From: Patagioenas fasciata
Lineage: Eukaryota > Chordata > Aves > Columbiformes > Columbidae
NCBI RefSeq assembly: GCF_037038585.1
Contig: NC_092525.1
Span: 5,186,969-5,250,968 of the forward strand
Length of the DNA stretch: 64,000 nt
Direction of reading: 5' to 3'
The notes under the pieces are model-generated. The model was not told the origin of the DNA. It saw only the letters and a list, made by a program, of their open reading frames with translations, and did not search any database. Below are positions 23,340-35,105 of the stretch, piece after piece. Numbering within the stretch: position 1 is the stretch's first letter; every line of letters starts with the position of its first letter. A program made the position numbers and the translations under genes.

Positions 23340-23940
23340 GAGAGAACGTTCATGTTGAACAAACCATGAACACTTGTAGTGATTGAAACTGGGGGTTTTT
23401 CAGACAAGCACCATCTGCCTCCTGCGCCAGAGACTCAACAGAATTATGTCTCAGACATTATGGCAACAACAGCTCATCCCGCAGCGATGGGTCACTCAGA
23501 GCGAAAACAATCCCGTATGGACACCGTGTCCAGCAGCAGATGGGGCACTCAGGAGAAGGTGAATCGCGATTTACATCCCAACACCAGCCGAGGCCCGCAG
23601 ACAAAGGCCGCGGGCTGACATGGGAGGGGACGGGCCTTTCGTTCTCCTTCTTTGCTTCTCTTTTCCTTTCCTACACCCTTATTTCATCTCCTCTCCCTCT
23701 ATGAGCAGTATAACCTAAGGCTTAGAGCCACAAAACTCCTTTGTGTAAACCCTTTGGCTGTTAAACTGTTCACCAATTTGGCTTAAGTAGCGTAAATCTT
23801 CCTGCTAATTGGGCCAAGCTGCAAAATAAAAGGTGTTGGGGTTTTTTTGTTTATGGTCCTTGAGTACCCCATATACTCTTTTCTAACTAAGGGGACCTGA
23901 ATCGGAGTCACCTCCCCACACACGGACAGCTGGGGACGTT
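23340..23940 (+). repeat. Possible solo LTR
   Basis: A segment with GC-rich and pyrimidine-rich parts, then an AATAAA signal at 23825-23830 followed by a GTGTTGGGG-T-run stretch, gives the usual LTR sequence of U3, polyadenylation signal and U5. I could not define both ends or a target duplication, so this is a suggestion by composition and order of signals only. A unique retained exon is another reading. Confidence 0.3.
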
Positions 23941-26460
23941 CTGCAATGAAAACTTGTATGGAGAGGGGAACACACTGAATAGGTCAATCCAGCATTTAAT
24001 AAAAGCAATGGAGTTAGCTCTTGAATTAACATTGATAACATGCTCTGCTATATTGTGGCCAGTTGCGATTGGAAACAGCGCAGTTACAAGTTCGGTGTGC
24101 ATGGTCCTCTGTATACACGAAGACATCCAGCCAGCTTTAGTCACGCACCTGATCTTTCCTTCGTGTTACAGATCTCTGCAATGAAAGCTGGGAGCAACAA
24201 ACATTCAGCTTTCTGATGTGTCATTAAAGAGATTTTTCTGCATTTACTACAACCTTGACCGAGCCTGTACCTGATTGCTTTAACTGGCATTAGATAAGTC
24301 ATTGAGGAAGCAGTCAAGTCAGCCCGCGAGAAGACACGGAGAGGTGACAAAGTTCTAAGTCCCTAGGATGCTGGCACACCAGCACGAACACAGGCAAGCA
24401 GAAGCCTCCAACGCATTGGCAGAAATATCCTACTCAGGTACAGCAGGCAAATGCAACTTATAATGGAACGGTTACAATATGCTTGGTAGAAAAAAGCTGA
24501 GGTTCCGCTGCCTCAGGCGCACAGCGGTTACTGCTGTGTCTGGTCTAACCCAGATCCAGTAGTGAGCTACACGTGTTTATCTTGGTTTGATATTTGTAGT
24601 GCACGTGTTAACGTACAGATCAATATACAAGACAAGGTCTGATGAACAAAATCTCTCTCTGAAAGATCCTGAAGTGATCACTGGAGTGATTTTCAAGGCA
24701 AAGATTCTGTCTGTCTCCAGCTCCCAGAAGACTTCAGAGGTGAAATTCTCTATAAATCCTGAGGGGGAAAGAGGGGGTTGTAAGGAACATGAACCTGAAG
24801 AACATTCAGTAGCTCTCCCGGGCGCTCTGTGACGGAGCCTCCCCTGTTCACCAGCTCCTGAGGCTCCAGGGGCTGCAACACGGGGCACAACGCGCTCACA
24901 GACTGAACCTGCGCTGAGGGAGAAAATGCCTTCCTGATGAAGCTTTAACATCAACACACCAACTATTGCTTGTCCTTCAAGGAAACTATCTTGTTATAAG
25001 CATTTATAGCTCTATTGTCTATTTATGCTTTTAGCAATAAGCGCTTTTATCCACATTTCATTTTGGTGCACCTGGTAAGACATGTGATTGAAGGTGACAG
25101 ATAAGAGCAGGGCACTCTTTTAATCCCTAAGACAGGACCCTGGGAAAACTTCACAGGAATCAGTTCTTCACTACATTGCTGCTCCTTGCATTCACAGGCC
25201 AGCAGAAAAGCACGGGCCGAGGTGAGAACCGCCCGCAGAAGGGGCTGCCAGACACTGTTCTGGCTGATGCTCTGCCAGGACGTGCTTCGTTTTCTGTCCG
25301 GTGCTGTGCGGGGGGAACACGGAACATCTGCACGAAAAACCTGCGCTTGGCTCGTGCAGCGTCTGTGTCACGGGAACCAACAGCCACGTCCCATCGCTGA
25401 CCTCGCGTGTTCACACAGCTGACTCAGTGATCGATACAGGTTTATCTGCATTACAAGCACAGCCGAGCCAGGTCAAGAGTGCTTCTTAAGAACCATTTTC
25501 AAAATGATCTTTCTAGACAATAGAGACTGATTTATCTTATTTTGTCTTACCTAAAAGCTAAGAAAGTATTTAATTTCTAGTAAGAAAGATGCCTAATTTT
25601 CTTTTGGCTATTAAAAATTGTATTAACCTCCAAAAATAAGAGAGTAAATGTCTGTTAACACTTTTTCCTTTTATGCTGATGTGAAGAAAATTCCTCTCTC
25701 ATCCCGGTACTGTCAAACAGGATGAACATTTACAGAGAATGAGAGTGGGGAGTGATGAAAAAGTCAACAGCTTTTGCAGTCAGTTTGTATAAATTAAGAT
25801 AAACGTGATATTGAAGCAAACCCAAATGTTTCTAACGTTCTCCTATAGAATCTCCTGCTGCTGTACAATAAGATACACTCTCAGACTATGACAACATTAG
25901 TCCGTGTCTTTGTAAGGCGCAGTCTTTTTCCTACCATATCATGCATAGGTGCCACACTTCTATATAGCCAGGTAACTGCTCATCTAAGGTGCATTTTGAA
26001 ACATACCTTATCCTGCTTTGGAACCTGTGCCGAAATGGAAAGCAGTTGCTCTGTATCCAGGAATTTTGAGATAACTGTAAAACAAAAGTAAACAGATCAG
26101 AAATTGAATGGAAATCATAACAAAATCTATTTTTTTTTTTTATGAACTTTTGTTAATCTTTTTCTTCCATTCTATCTTCACAAATTATTTACCAGGGAAA
26201 AAACAGGTTAAAAATTGCTGCTATCTAAATTATGTTGTCATAACTACACAGACTGTACCGAAGCATGTAGCGATTATTTTACAGGTGGACATATATCAAT
26301 TTGGTAATATTCTTTTAGTGTGATTGAATCACACGTCTCTTGTGATAAAGATCAAGATGACACGATCCAGCTCCAGGTGCACTGACTCATACTCTGCTGT
26401 TGTGTTCTGTTTAGTTTGTCTGGACCACTATGAAGCAACAGGAAAAAACACCCATACACA
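23941..26460. other. Spacer, no recognised gene
   Basis: Contains a minus-strand frame (24957-24577, 126 codons) preceded in part by an acceptor-like CCCCCTCAG at about 24757, and a moderately GC-rich patch at 24800-25420 with overlapping frames. None matches a family that I recognise. Confidence 0.35.
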
Positions 26461-26464
26461 ACAA

Positions 26465-26950
26465 CAGAACATCAGTGATGCCTTTATTTGTTTTTAATGT
26501 ATACATTATGTACACCTGAATACTTCCAACTAGTCACAGAGGTAGAGACAAACTCACATTCTTTGAAAAAGGTATTGGCTGACTTCTACCCATTTAATCT
26601 GAGAAATTCGCTTTTCTTAGCAAAATCCTTGAGAAAAACATCACTATCATAATAAAGATTATTTCCACTACGTGTCACCTGGCCAATAATTACAATTCAA
26701 ACATATTGAGTCACGTTGCATACTTTCACAGATTAGAAAGAAAGTGTTTTAACATAAATTGAATATGATGCATTAAAAATAAACTACTACTTAGTTGAAT
26801 ACACTCAGAAAACCAAAGACGGTAAATGTCAAATGAGGGTTCCAGGTAAGAGTACCCTACAGATTTGAAGCGCGCTTTGGGGACACCCAGCGCCTCCTGT
26901 TCACTGTACATTATGTGAACTGCAGCAGCTGAGACCCTGGGATGTGTGAC
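26465..26950 (-). other. Candidate 3'-terminal exon
   Basis: On the minus strand an acceptor-like TTTTTGCAG ends at 26951. It is followed by a frame that stays open for about 74 codons to a stop at 26726, and then by AT-rich sequence with an AATAAA signal at 26488-26483. The order (acceptor, short open frame, 3' UTR-like DNA, polyadenylation signal) is that of a last exon. The peptide is not one I recognise, and no upstream exon can be fixed, so this may be chance. Confidence 0.25.
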
Positions 26951-27349
26951 CTGCAAAAACCATGAACATTAAAGTAACGTTTATAAATCACAAACATGTT
27001 ATTTGGCTTCTTTATGGACTGAAAGTGACAGGAGTGAAGCATCTAAACGTGATCTGTCCCACATTCATTCTTCACCACCCTGCAGCGGTTCTAGCAGGAG
27101 CTTCACACGTTTTCCCCCATTTAAGAGTTTAGATGCCAAAATATCCCAATAAGAACCATAATGCTTGTTTACATCTAGAATTGTCTTAAATATACGTCCT
27201 CCTATGCATGTTACAGAACACTGTAACCCTGCTTTGTATATTAACATGTAAAACATGCCACTAAAACCGTATCAATTAACTGACTAGACAAAGTTTTCCT
27301 CTGGAATTTAACACGTGCATTAAAACTCCTCCAAACCGAAGCCCAGCTC

Positions 27350-27700
27350 TACTAGGCCGTCCCACAAGCGCAGGGCTTGAGCTCTGGTTTGAGCCCGATG
27401 CCGCACTCCCCGCGCCGGGCTGCAGTACCGCGCTGTGGCCACCGGGCGGCAGCACCAGCGACACCCGGCGGGCGGTGCACCGCGGGAGCACCGGGGCGCC
27501 ACCGCGCATGCGCGGAACCGGGGCTGAACGTCCGCGTGCGTGCGGGGGTGACCTGCACCGGGGTGACCACCCGGGATCACCCACAGCAAACGAGTCACCC
27601 GGGACAACGCGGAACAGAGAATCCGCTCTAGAGAACCACCCCACCCAGAGAACCCTCCTCGGCGGAACCTCCCGGCGGCCCGTTCGAGCTCTCTAGTGCC
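27350..27700. promoter_or_regulatory. CpG island 2
   Basis: A short, dense CpG segment with three mutually overlapping frames on the minus strand and two on the plus, typical of island DNA. It contains a CTCF-like site at 27421-27455 and is followed at once by a cluster of octamer motifs and GC boxes, so it is a good candidate for a promoter. AT-rich DNA without an obvious gene lies on both sides. Confidence 0.6.
27421..27455 (+). promoter_or_regulatory. CTCF-like site with upstream module
   Basis: TGCAGTACC, the form of the upstream CTCF module, is followed after 6 bp by a 20-bp core-like sequence TGGCCACCGGGCGGCAGCAC. Two positions of the core depart from the common consensus. The same arrangement with the same 6-bp gap recurs at 33614-33648 in the same orientation. 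Confidence 0.55.
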
Positions 27701-27880
27701 CTATTTGCGTAGCCACGCCTCTGATTTGCATTTCTCCGCCCCATCCTCGCCCCGCCTGTCGTTCCCACGCGCCCCGCCCCTCCTCTTATCTCTCGCAATC
27801 TGATTTGCAGGCTTCGAATCTCAATTTGCATTCTCCCCGCCTACTCACCTCCCTGCCCAAGCCCCGAGGAGATTTGCATA
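27701..27880. promoter_or_regulatory. Octamer (ATTTGCAT) and GC-box cluster
   Basis: Perfect ATTTGCAT octamers at 27724-27731, 27824-27831 and 27872-27879, and one-base variants at 27703-27710 and 27803-27810. CCGCCC and CCCCGCCC boxes lie between them. The pairs 27703/27724 and 27803/27824 have the same 21-bp spacing and are 100 bp apart, which points to an internal duplication. Octamers bind POU-family factors and occur in histone H2B, immunoglobulin and snRNA promoters; no such gene is visible nearby. Confidence 0.55.
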
Positions 27881-28116
27881 TCCGGCACGACGCTCTGCTC
27901 TGTTCTGTTTCTATTCGACCCCATCTATTTCTATTATTTCTACTTCTATTAATTCTCGTTCTATTTCTTTTCCTGTTTTCTGTTTCTTTCCCTGCGAAGT
28001 ACAAACCACACCTGATCTCACAGATGTCCAGTGTAACCTGCAGCTGCTTTTGGTAAATATGAGCAGAACTTTACAGCACACGGTTTTCCCAGCAACATGA
28101 AGCAGAGAGCGTATTC

Positions 28117-28140
28117 AAAAAAAAAAAAAAAAAAAAAAAA
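28117..28140 (+). repeat. A homopolymer, 24 bases
   Basis: A run of 24 A followed by CACACAAACACAAAG. No AATAAA precedes it within 30 bp and no target duplication is evident, so it is listed as a simple repeat rather than a retroposed tail. Confidence 0.9.
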
Positions 28141-28559
28141 CACACAAACACAAAGACGACACACAGCCTTGTAAGTCGGGTGATTAATTCTATTCAGTAC
28201 GCTTTTACTTAAGTTAGATTACAAGAAAACTAAATTGGGCTCGCCCAGTGCCCTGTGAGTAGTCAAAACCATCACCACACAGTCAGTCATTCAGCAGAGA
28301 GCTCGCAGCAGCTCCCCGGCTGCCGCAGTTATGGAACGAAGCGTCTGGCTCGCACACAGAGCCCCCCAGCCCCTGCTCCCACCGCTGACCAGGTGCGGGT
28401 GCCGTTCCGCTCCCTGGGGGCAGCTCAGGCCTTTCCCTCAAGTGCACCCGCCAGAGACATTTCCGGGTAAGGATGAGTTTTTTAATCCTTTCTATAAACA
28501 GAATTTCTTTGCATTTTAAAAACCTTGTACATCACTGACATTGACTCCTATGTCTCTTT

Positions 28560-28790
28560 TTACACATACGTATGTATTTAGGGAATATATTTGATTCATA
28601 TATATCATCTATTTCCACTGTAATATATATCTACTTAGGCATCTACACACTTGCGTATGCATTTACATGTATATATCTGCTTAAACTTATACAGAATATC
28701 TGTTTATGCTTATATATATCACCACTTATTATCTAGAATATCCATTTATACTTACGCACCTGTTTAGCCTTCTCTTTGGACACAAATATC
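28560..28790. repeat. AT-rich degenerate repeat, about 22 bp
   Basis: ATATC-headed units recur at about 28604, 28627, 28673, 28696, 28716 and 28738, each followed by a TGTTTATGCTTATA-like sequence. Spacing is 20-23 bp or twice that. The units are strongly diverged. Confidence 0.5.
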
Positions 28791-28870
28791 TTTCTAGACT
28801 TGCAGATGTTGGCATATTGTTACAATCATATTATTACATTTATGTATATTTAGACAGAGCTATCGATTCA

Positions 28871-30685
28871 CACTTGGCGTGTGGCACGATGAGCAGTGAC
28901 ACGTGGCCAGCTGCACGGCTCAAGCACGAGGGACACCCCGACCTGCCAGGGAAAAGCGCCACTGAGAGCCAGACAGAAACAAAGTACGTCAGAGCACGCT
29001 GTCAAATATTGGGGAAACACTCATAGCATCCAGTTGCCTCTCTTTTTCAGTTTTTAGAACAAATACCCATCTGCTTAAGTACACCTAATAAATTATATGC
29101 TGCACCTACTCAACAATTACTCTTAACTATGGAAGTCAACATGTAAATTAGACCATTTTATTTGCTTTAAGTTTCATTGATAGGAAAATCAGTGAGATAG
29201 AAGACATGGGTTTACTTTAAAAAATAAATAAATATCCCCATTCCTGCAGTGCAGCATAAGGCTACGAAAAAGGAGCGTCAGACTCACGAACACTTTTGGC
29301 TGCACTGCAGCACACAGGGGAACACGTTTCTGTGACCGTGACAGCTCGACTGTCGCAACCGGGAACCCAAAGCCCAGCGGTGCCACCAACCTTTGCCAGG
29401 CCTGCTGTGCTGGGCTCTGCGGAAGGAAATGGACTTTGGTTGGTTGTTTCAAAGAAAATGAACAGTCCTGTTGTTGATGAGGCCACTGCCCACTACATCA
29501 CCTGGGAAGATCCACTCGGAGGGCAGGTTCATAAAATGCAGCTTCTTGGAATGAGGAATGCTGCCGTTTTGGAAGATTTCTTACCAACTGAAGTCAGAAC
29601 TACACACTGTAGGTTAAGAGAAAAAAGTCACTATTGAAACAATAACTCATCCAAACCACACATGGACTCACCGGCACCAGTTACGAGGCTGAAAGTGCTT
29701 CTTGGGAACACCTGGCAAACACGCAGAACAAAACCGATTTGCCCAGGTGCCTGTATCTCTGTCAGCTTTTTGAGTACTATTCTAAGATATTTTAAAAACC
29801 TATTGAGTGAAAAAGAACAAAGCATTTGTCATTGAATCAGGTTGTTTCTTCTGGACATCTGAACTCTTACAAACACCTCCTTTCCTCTTTTAGTACAAAA
29901 TCATTTCCATAGTATCATTCAATAGTAAGCCCACAGAAACAGAAGATTACGCTTTCAGGAAGAGAAAATAACCAGAGGGAGGTGAGCTCTGCACAGGTGT
30001 ACCGTGCTCCAGAACAGACCTTATTTTTAGTACTCCTGGTAAAATATTTCGTATTAAAAATATAGAAGGAGAGTCGGTGCATTCTTAATGTTAACTTTAA
30101 AGTCCACTCTACAAGTACCTCAGGAAAAGTGCAGACACGCGTCCTAGCCGTACCTTGTACGGGCAGACCGCTCTGGATTCCTTCTGTCTGTCTGGTACTT
30201 CTGTAGCAGAAGACGGGGCAACCGCGGTGAAACGGTGGCAGCAGACATCCAGCTGAAAGAGGAAAAGCCCTTCAGAACAAAGCTGGAGAGGAACCTGACA
30301 CTTCCTTTTTTCTTGTGAAGGCTACAGTTGAGTGGAGAAAAAAGTATTTTGCACCATCTTCAGTACAGCTGTTGATACGGCCACTGGAGCGTTTGCGTTT
30401 TTTGGATAACCAGGCCATTTTTGACTCATTGGCAGTCTGAGTTCCCTAGAACACATTTTCCCAGATACACACAGAACACAGACACAGATATCACCCAAGT
30501 ATAGCCAAGATTTCCTTCCTCGCCCTGGATGCTGTCATTGAAGAGCCCAGCAGCCCATCCGTCCTCGTGAACCGCCCCACTGGAAAAAAACAAAAATTAT
30601 CTTTTCCAGGCTGTTTCTTCAAAGGGTAAAGATATTTTAAATTGCAGTTATCTTTTCCAACAAAGTGATTTTGTGATTCCTTTGA
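28871..30685. other. Spacer, no recognised gene
   Basis: Mixed-composition DNA with short frames (29296-29637 plus, 113 codons). On the minus strand an acceptor-like TTTTTTTCCAG lies just above 30580, but no exon can be confirmed. Confidence 0.35.
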
Positions 30686-30689
30686 AAAG

Positions 30690-31490
30690 GAGGGTAAGCT
30701 TGCCAGAGAAAGATAGCGACAGGGAGCAAGACAAGGTGACACAGAGAGAGGGGCAAAAGGGCCAGGGAGCAGGGCAAAGGGAAGAAGAGGCCAAAATGAG
30801 AGACAAGGAGCAGGAGACAGAGACGGTGGGAAAAATCCTAGAATGGGCAGTGGGAGAGACAGACAAAGGAGAAGTGGGCGCCGGGCTGCGGGACAGAGAC
30901 AGGAAGGAGGAAACGCAGTGACAGGGAGCAGGGCAGAGCGACAGAGAAACAAAAACAAAGAGGGAAGAGGACAGAGAAACCAGGAGTAAGACAAGGAGAA
31001 GGGCAGAGAAACAGGAACCGGGCTGGGTAGGGAGCAGGACCAAGAGATGGGGCGAGGATGGAGATGGAGGAAGAAACCTGGGATGGCCAACAGGACAGGG
31101 AAGAATATAACTGTGGGTAGGGAGCAGGACACAGGGATACAGCGAGAAACAATGGGACAGGGAGCAGCATTAAAGGTCAGAAAGAATAAGAGATGAACAG
31201 GAAGGAGGAATGGAACGCCGAGATGCTGAACAAAAAACGCCAGCAACAGTGAGCGAGACAAACGAATAGAGAGAGAAGGGCAAGGCAGGAAGAAGAGAGA
31301 TAGGAAGGTGGGAGATAAGAGCTGCACGTACAGGTACTGAGAAGAAAAGAACAGCAGGGAACAGGCCAGAGAAACTGTGGGGAAAAAAAGAGACTATGCA
31401 GATCAAGACAAAGATATGGAAAAGGGAAAAACAGCTATAGAAGATGGAGCAGGACACAAAAATAGAGAGAAAAGGAGAGGTATAGGGAAG
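30690..31490 (+). repeat. Purine-rich (GA) low-complexity tract, about 800 bp
   Basis: The plus strand is overwhelmingly A and G, built from degenerate GGGAGCAGGACAGAGA-like units (for example near 30720, 30765, 30925, 31030, 31115 and 31160). The minus strand accordingly reads as a 278-codon Leu, Ser, Pro and Phe-rich frame (31327-30491), which is a composition effect and not a gene call. Long purine tracts can form triplex DNA or R-loops. It borders a CpG island. Confidence 0.85.
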
Positions 31491-31559
31491 CAAAATTTTA
31501 AAATAATAATAATAAACCAAAACCACCACCAAGGAGGGGCAGGGAGGCACTAGGACGTG

Positions 31560-32520
31560 CAAGTGGGGGACGAGGCCCCGAGGGCCAGGGACTCACAGCG
31601 GCTCTCGCTTTCGGTGGCTGCCAGGAGGCTTCTAACAGCTCAGACGCTCCCGTCTCCTTCTCTCCTCCCTTCCTCTCCGGTAACTCGGGGCGCTCGGCCG
31701 TCCTCAGCCTAGGAGAACACGGTGGGGTGTCAGGGCTCCTACGAGACGAGGCTTCGGGGACATGGAGCCTCGCTGGCTCGCTCGCCAGGCAGCCGTCCCG
31801 CTCCAGGATACGCGCACGGACCCTGCCGCGCACGTTGGCCCCCGGCCCGCCGCACGCCGCGCAGAGGGAGCCTTCGCCACCCGGAGAGAGGGGCTCGCTC
31901 TCTCGCCCGCCGCAGGAAGCGGACGTAGGGCCGACGGCCCCGCATTTCTTCCTCTTAACCTCTCCCCAACCTCTCTGCCTCCAGCAGCAGCAGCCCCCGT
32001 CCACGCACGGGACGTGCTCCCCTGTCCCTTCTCCCGCCACGCTGCCAGACGAGCCTCGCCAGCCCGAGGCGGGCGCAGCCAACGGCATCCCCCGGGCTGG
32101 GAGCGAACGGCCACATCCTCAGCGCGGCCTCTGGGAGAGGGAGAGAAGAAGCAGCGGCCGTTAGCACCGTAGCTCATCCCTGCCCCAGCCTGCTCCTTCC
32201 GCAGGGGCCACCGGAGAGGTGCCGAGGGCCGGCTTGCTGCCTTCACGACGGGGCTAGGGAGCGGCCCAGGAACACGGGACGGGCTCGCAGGAGCTGCCGG
32301 AGCTGGGGGCGGCTGCACGGGGCGAGCGGGGCCGCGGGAGGAGGCTCGGGGGGAGCTCTGGCGAGCTGGGGACGCACCCGGCATCTGCCCCCGGCCGGCT
32401 GTTGCCTCCTGCTCCTCTGCCGCACGCTGGGGACGGAGGACGGCGCCGCGTCTCCCACCCGGGCGCTGCTCCCCAGGTTCCATTCCCCGCCTGGGCTGGG
32501 GGGTCTGCTGAGCATCGGGC
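31560..32520. promoter_or_regulatory. CpG island 3
   Basis: GC-rich, CpG-dense DNA of nearly 1 kb directly after the purine tract. Frames of up to 259 codons (32483-31704 minus) overlap others on both strands and are Arg, Ala, Pro and Gly-rich with no domain, as expected of island sequence. A promoter is likely; direction and gene are unknown. Confidence 0.6.
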
Positions 32521-33540
32521 GTTCACAGCTCCCCCTCAGAAACACAGAAATTCCAAATTAGAGTTCAGCCTCTGAAAAAAATAGAGCAGGAGAAAGCAGA
32601 GGAATTAGTCAGAAGAAGGGACAGGAGAGCAGCTGAGCTAACGGAGGATTCGAGGGAAACGGGCCACCTCAAAACACAAGGCATCCTCAAAAAACCAGAG
32701 CAACTGCAGCAACGCCAGACAGCATTAAGACAAACTGACACCGTTTAGGACACGCTCAGCATAAAAGCAAACACATCCAGCGGTGCAGGAAAGCATCTCG
32801 CCCCTTCCCCACAGCACCGCCACAGGACACAGCCCTGTGAGGCCACGGGATGGGCTCGTACTGAAACGGAGAAATAAGCTTGACAGCAGAGTCAATTACA
32901 CCGTTAAGCAGGCAATGTTCCTTTCATCTGCACTGGGGAGCTCTGGGGGTCGTCCTCTGTAAGTGCGCCCACGACTGGATACTCTTGCATTGCTTATAGT
33001 CACACAGCTGCTACACATTAATTACAATTGTTTTAAATTTTAAACATACAATATATCTAGCCTAAGAAATAATTGATGAAGTTAGTTATAAATGTTTAGT
33101 TTCTCACTCACAACACATCTATTAGTTAAATATAAACTAAGCTCTCAGCTTCTAAACAATGTGTTATTAAATCTTCTGTCTCCCTCTTGTCGTGCAGAAG
33201 GATCTAAAAGGTGAAAAACATCCCCTCATCGTGCAGGCGGTCAGAAAGCATTTACCTCACGTGAACCGGTTAATGAAGGGTACATCTTCTATAACTTCAT
33301 CGCAGTATACATTAACTTGGTAGCTTCTCTTGAATTCCCCCCTTTTCAATATACTTGCAAACTCTTTGGCAGTATAAATCTACGAAATATTATCATCTCG
33401 TGTTGTGGTACAGCACAATTATTTGTTACCCACTAGCGGTACCAAACAGAACACTGTAGCGTAATGTAAGTAAAAACGACTAGCATCAAAATCAGAGTCC
33501 TAAGATCAATGCTGACAGAACTGCGAAGACGCAGCTCCTG
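32521..33540. other. Spacer, no recognised gene
   Basis: AT-rich DNA between CpG island 3 and the second CTCF-like site. No frame, repeat or RNA gene could be supported. Confidence 0.4.
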
Positions 33541-33613
33541 CCGGTTCTGACGTTGGTTTCTGGCACTTCTGACCGCTTCGGGTCAAACGGCGCCTCTTCC
33601 CCCGGCCGTGCGC

Positions 33614-33648
33614 TGCAGTACCCGAGTTTCGCCACAGGGCGGCAGCAC
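33614..33648 (+). promoter_or_regulatory. CTCF-like site with upstream module, second copy
   Basis: TGCAGTACC, a 6-bp gap, then the core-like TCGCCACAGGGCGGCAGCAC. It sits in a small CpG-rich patch (33540-33720). Orientation and internal spacing equal those of the site at 27421, 6.2 kb away. The core is a somewhat weaker match than the first. Confidence 0.5.
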
Positions 33649-33880
33649 TGAGACCGCCGCGGCAGCCCCGGGCGAGCGGTCGTGCCGCGTTTCGCGGGAA
33701 CCTCGCAAAATAAACCCCAGAACGCTTAGAGATAATGGGCTAGCAGACTTGATTTAATCTTTATTTACCATTGTAAAAATAAAGCTTTCCCCCTTTAATT
33801 TTTGTCATGTATTGTAATTCATAGAGATATTGGAGCCCGTCCTACCTGAACTGTAGAAAAGACAGCAGCCATGTCTATTT

Positions 33881-34084
33881 TTAAATAAAGTCTAAATCAA
33901 TTTGGGAAACAGGTAAAGGGGTGTAGCAAATGAGGCACAGACGATCCTGTTTTATCTCAGAAGGCTTTGGCGTATTTACAGCTTTAGGCACAGCGTGTCC
34001 AATCCCGTATAAAATGCACTGTCCATACCAATTCAGCCTGTCCCCCGATATAAGGACATCAGGATGCCACCCTGCATTCACCAA
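33881..34084 (-). other. Unrecognised open frame near ERV remnant
   Basis: A 67-codon minus-strand frame without a match I know. It lies downstream, in the minus direction, of the second ERV remnant (34330-35105) and may be decayed retroviral sequence, but nothing in it proves that. Confidence 0.2.
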
Positions 34085-34329
34085 GGGACAATCCTGATCT
34101 AATGTTCTCTGTGTATTCTACACCAATATCTGTTCGTCAACAAACCTTTTACTGGTTTCAATTTCTTTCCCTGATTGTCCTTTTTCAAATACAATGCGTA
34201 TGTAACATTTTGTATTGTGTAATATGCATTATATAATAGACAATATATGATTTAAAACATATATCTTACTATATATTACATGTAGTGCATTGCTATACTA
34301 CACATCTCAAGGTATACCCACCCAGACCT

Positions 34330-35105
34330 GTGCAGCATATTAATATTCTTTACAGTGGCCACCATTAATTACAATATTCAATCAGATTCCCCCTGGTAGC
34401 TTTCCCCAGGGAGTCAAACGATCCTTTTCCAATGTCACAAAATACAGCCGGGGGGGACTTCTTTCGAATCCCTCCTGTCCCTTGTCCACTACCTATTTCA
34501 CAATCACAATAACAAACAATTGGTTAACCGTAAGTATTGGACTATAAAATCACCCAAGACACAAGTAACAACAAATCACTAAAGACACAAACAATTATAC
34601 AATTGCTAAGGCACAAACAGCAAAATCACTAAAGGTACCTTTATCAAATTACTGTTCCCTTGTTTTTCTCTTTTATTTATTGTTTTCTCATTTTCCTCTT
34701 TAGTTTTTTATTTCTTTTTAATTTACCCAATTTACCAAAATGCGCAGACCCAATGCGCTGGTGTCGCCCACGTCTCGCGCAGGCAGCCTGCAAACAAACC
34801 AGACTATGAAAGTGCCTTATCTCATTGATGGGGTTTTACCCACGTCTCGAGCTGGCCCGAGGATCCGTGATCCCTTCCGGGAATTCCCCGGTGCCGGCAC
34901 AAGGTCCCAGAGATCCTGGGGTCCACGGGAGGTCAGGCAGATTATCCCATCCTCGTCGCCAGAAAACGATACCGAAAAGTCGGCAAACAGACTCTCTAAC
35001 ACTGTTTTGAAAGTGTTAAAAAGCAGGCACTTTTATTACGGCGCGCTGGGCACTCGGGGGATCGCTCCTCTAATCCAGCGTGCGTTCCGCTTTCCTCTGG
35101 TTTTA
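34330..35105 (-). mobile_element. Fragment of a second ERV: LTR end, leader, start of gag
   Basis: Read on the minus strand, an AATAAA signal (35037-35032) lies in an R-U5-like stretch and is followed by a primer-site-like TGGCGACGAGGATGGGAT (34961-34944), a GC-rich then AT-rich leader, and near 34460-34330 decayed sequence that weakly recalls a gammaretroviral matrix start. The primer site is not the lysine type of the adjoining element, so this is another family. The U3 part of the LTR is missing; the sequence joins directly to the integrase of the ERVK-like element at about 35105. Confidence 0.45.

Noticed and set aside
27800..27835. tRNA-like T-loop (CTTCGAATC)
   Set aside because: No matching anticodon arm, acceptor stem or internal A box nearby; it lies in the octamer cluster.
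28081..28140. Processed pseudogene or SINE tail at the A24 run
   Set aside because: No polyadenylation signal upstream, no recognisable body and no target duplication.
28400..28425. Third CTCF-like core (CCCTGGGGGCAGCTC)
   Set aside because: No upstream module and too many departures from the core consensus.
30490..30585. Minus-strand exon after a TTTTTTTCCAG acceptor-like site
   Set aside because: Two frames are open, no donor can be fixed, and the peptide is unknown.
30491..31327. A 278-codon hydrophobic minus-strand frame that could suggest a membrane protein
   Set aside because: It is the pyrimidine strand of a low-complexity GA tract; the Leu, Ser, Pro and Phe content follows from base composition, with no domain or start context.
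31704..32483. A 259-codon minus-strand frame in CpG island 3
   Set aside because: Overlaps other long frames on both strands; Arg, Ala, Pro and Gly-rich as expected for stop-poor GC-rich DNA.
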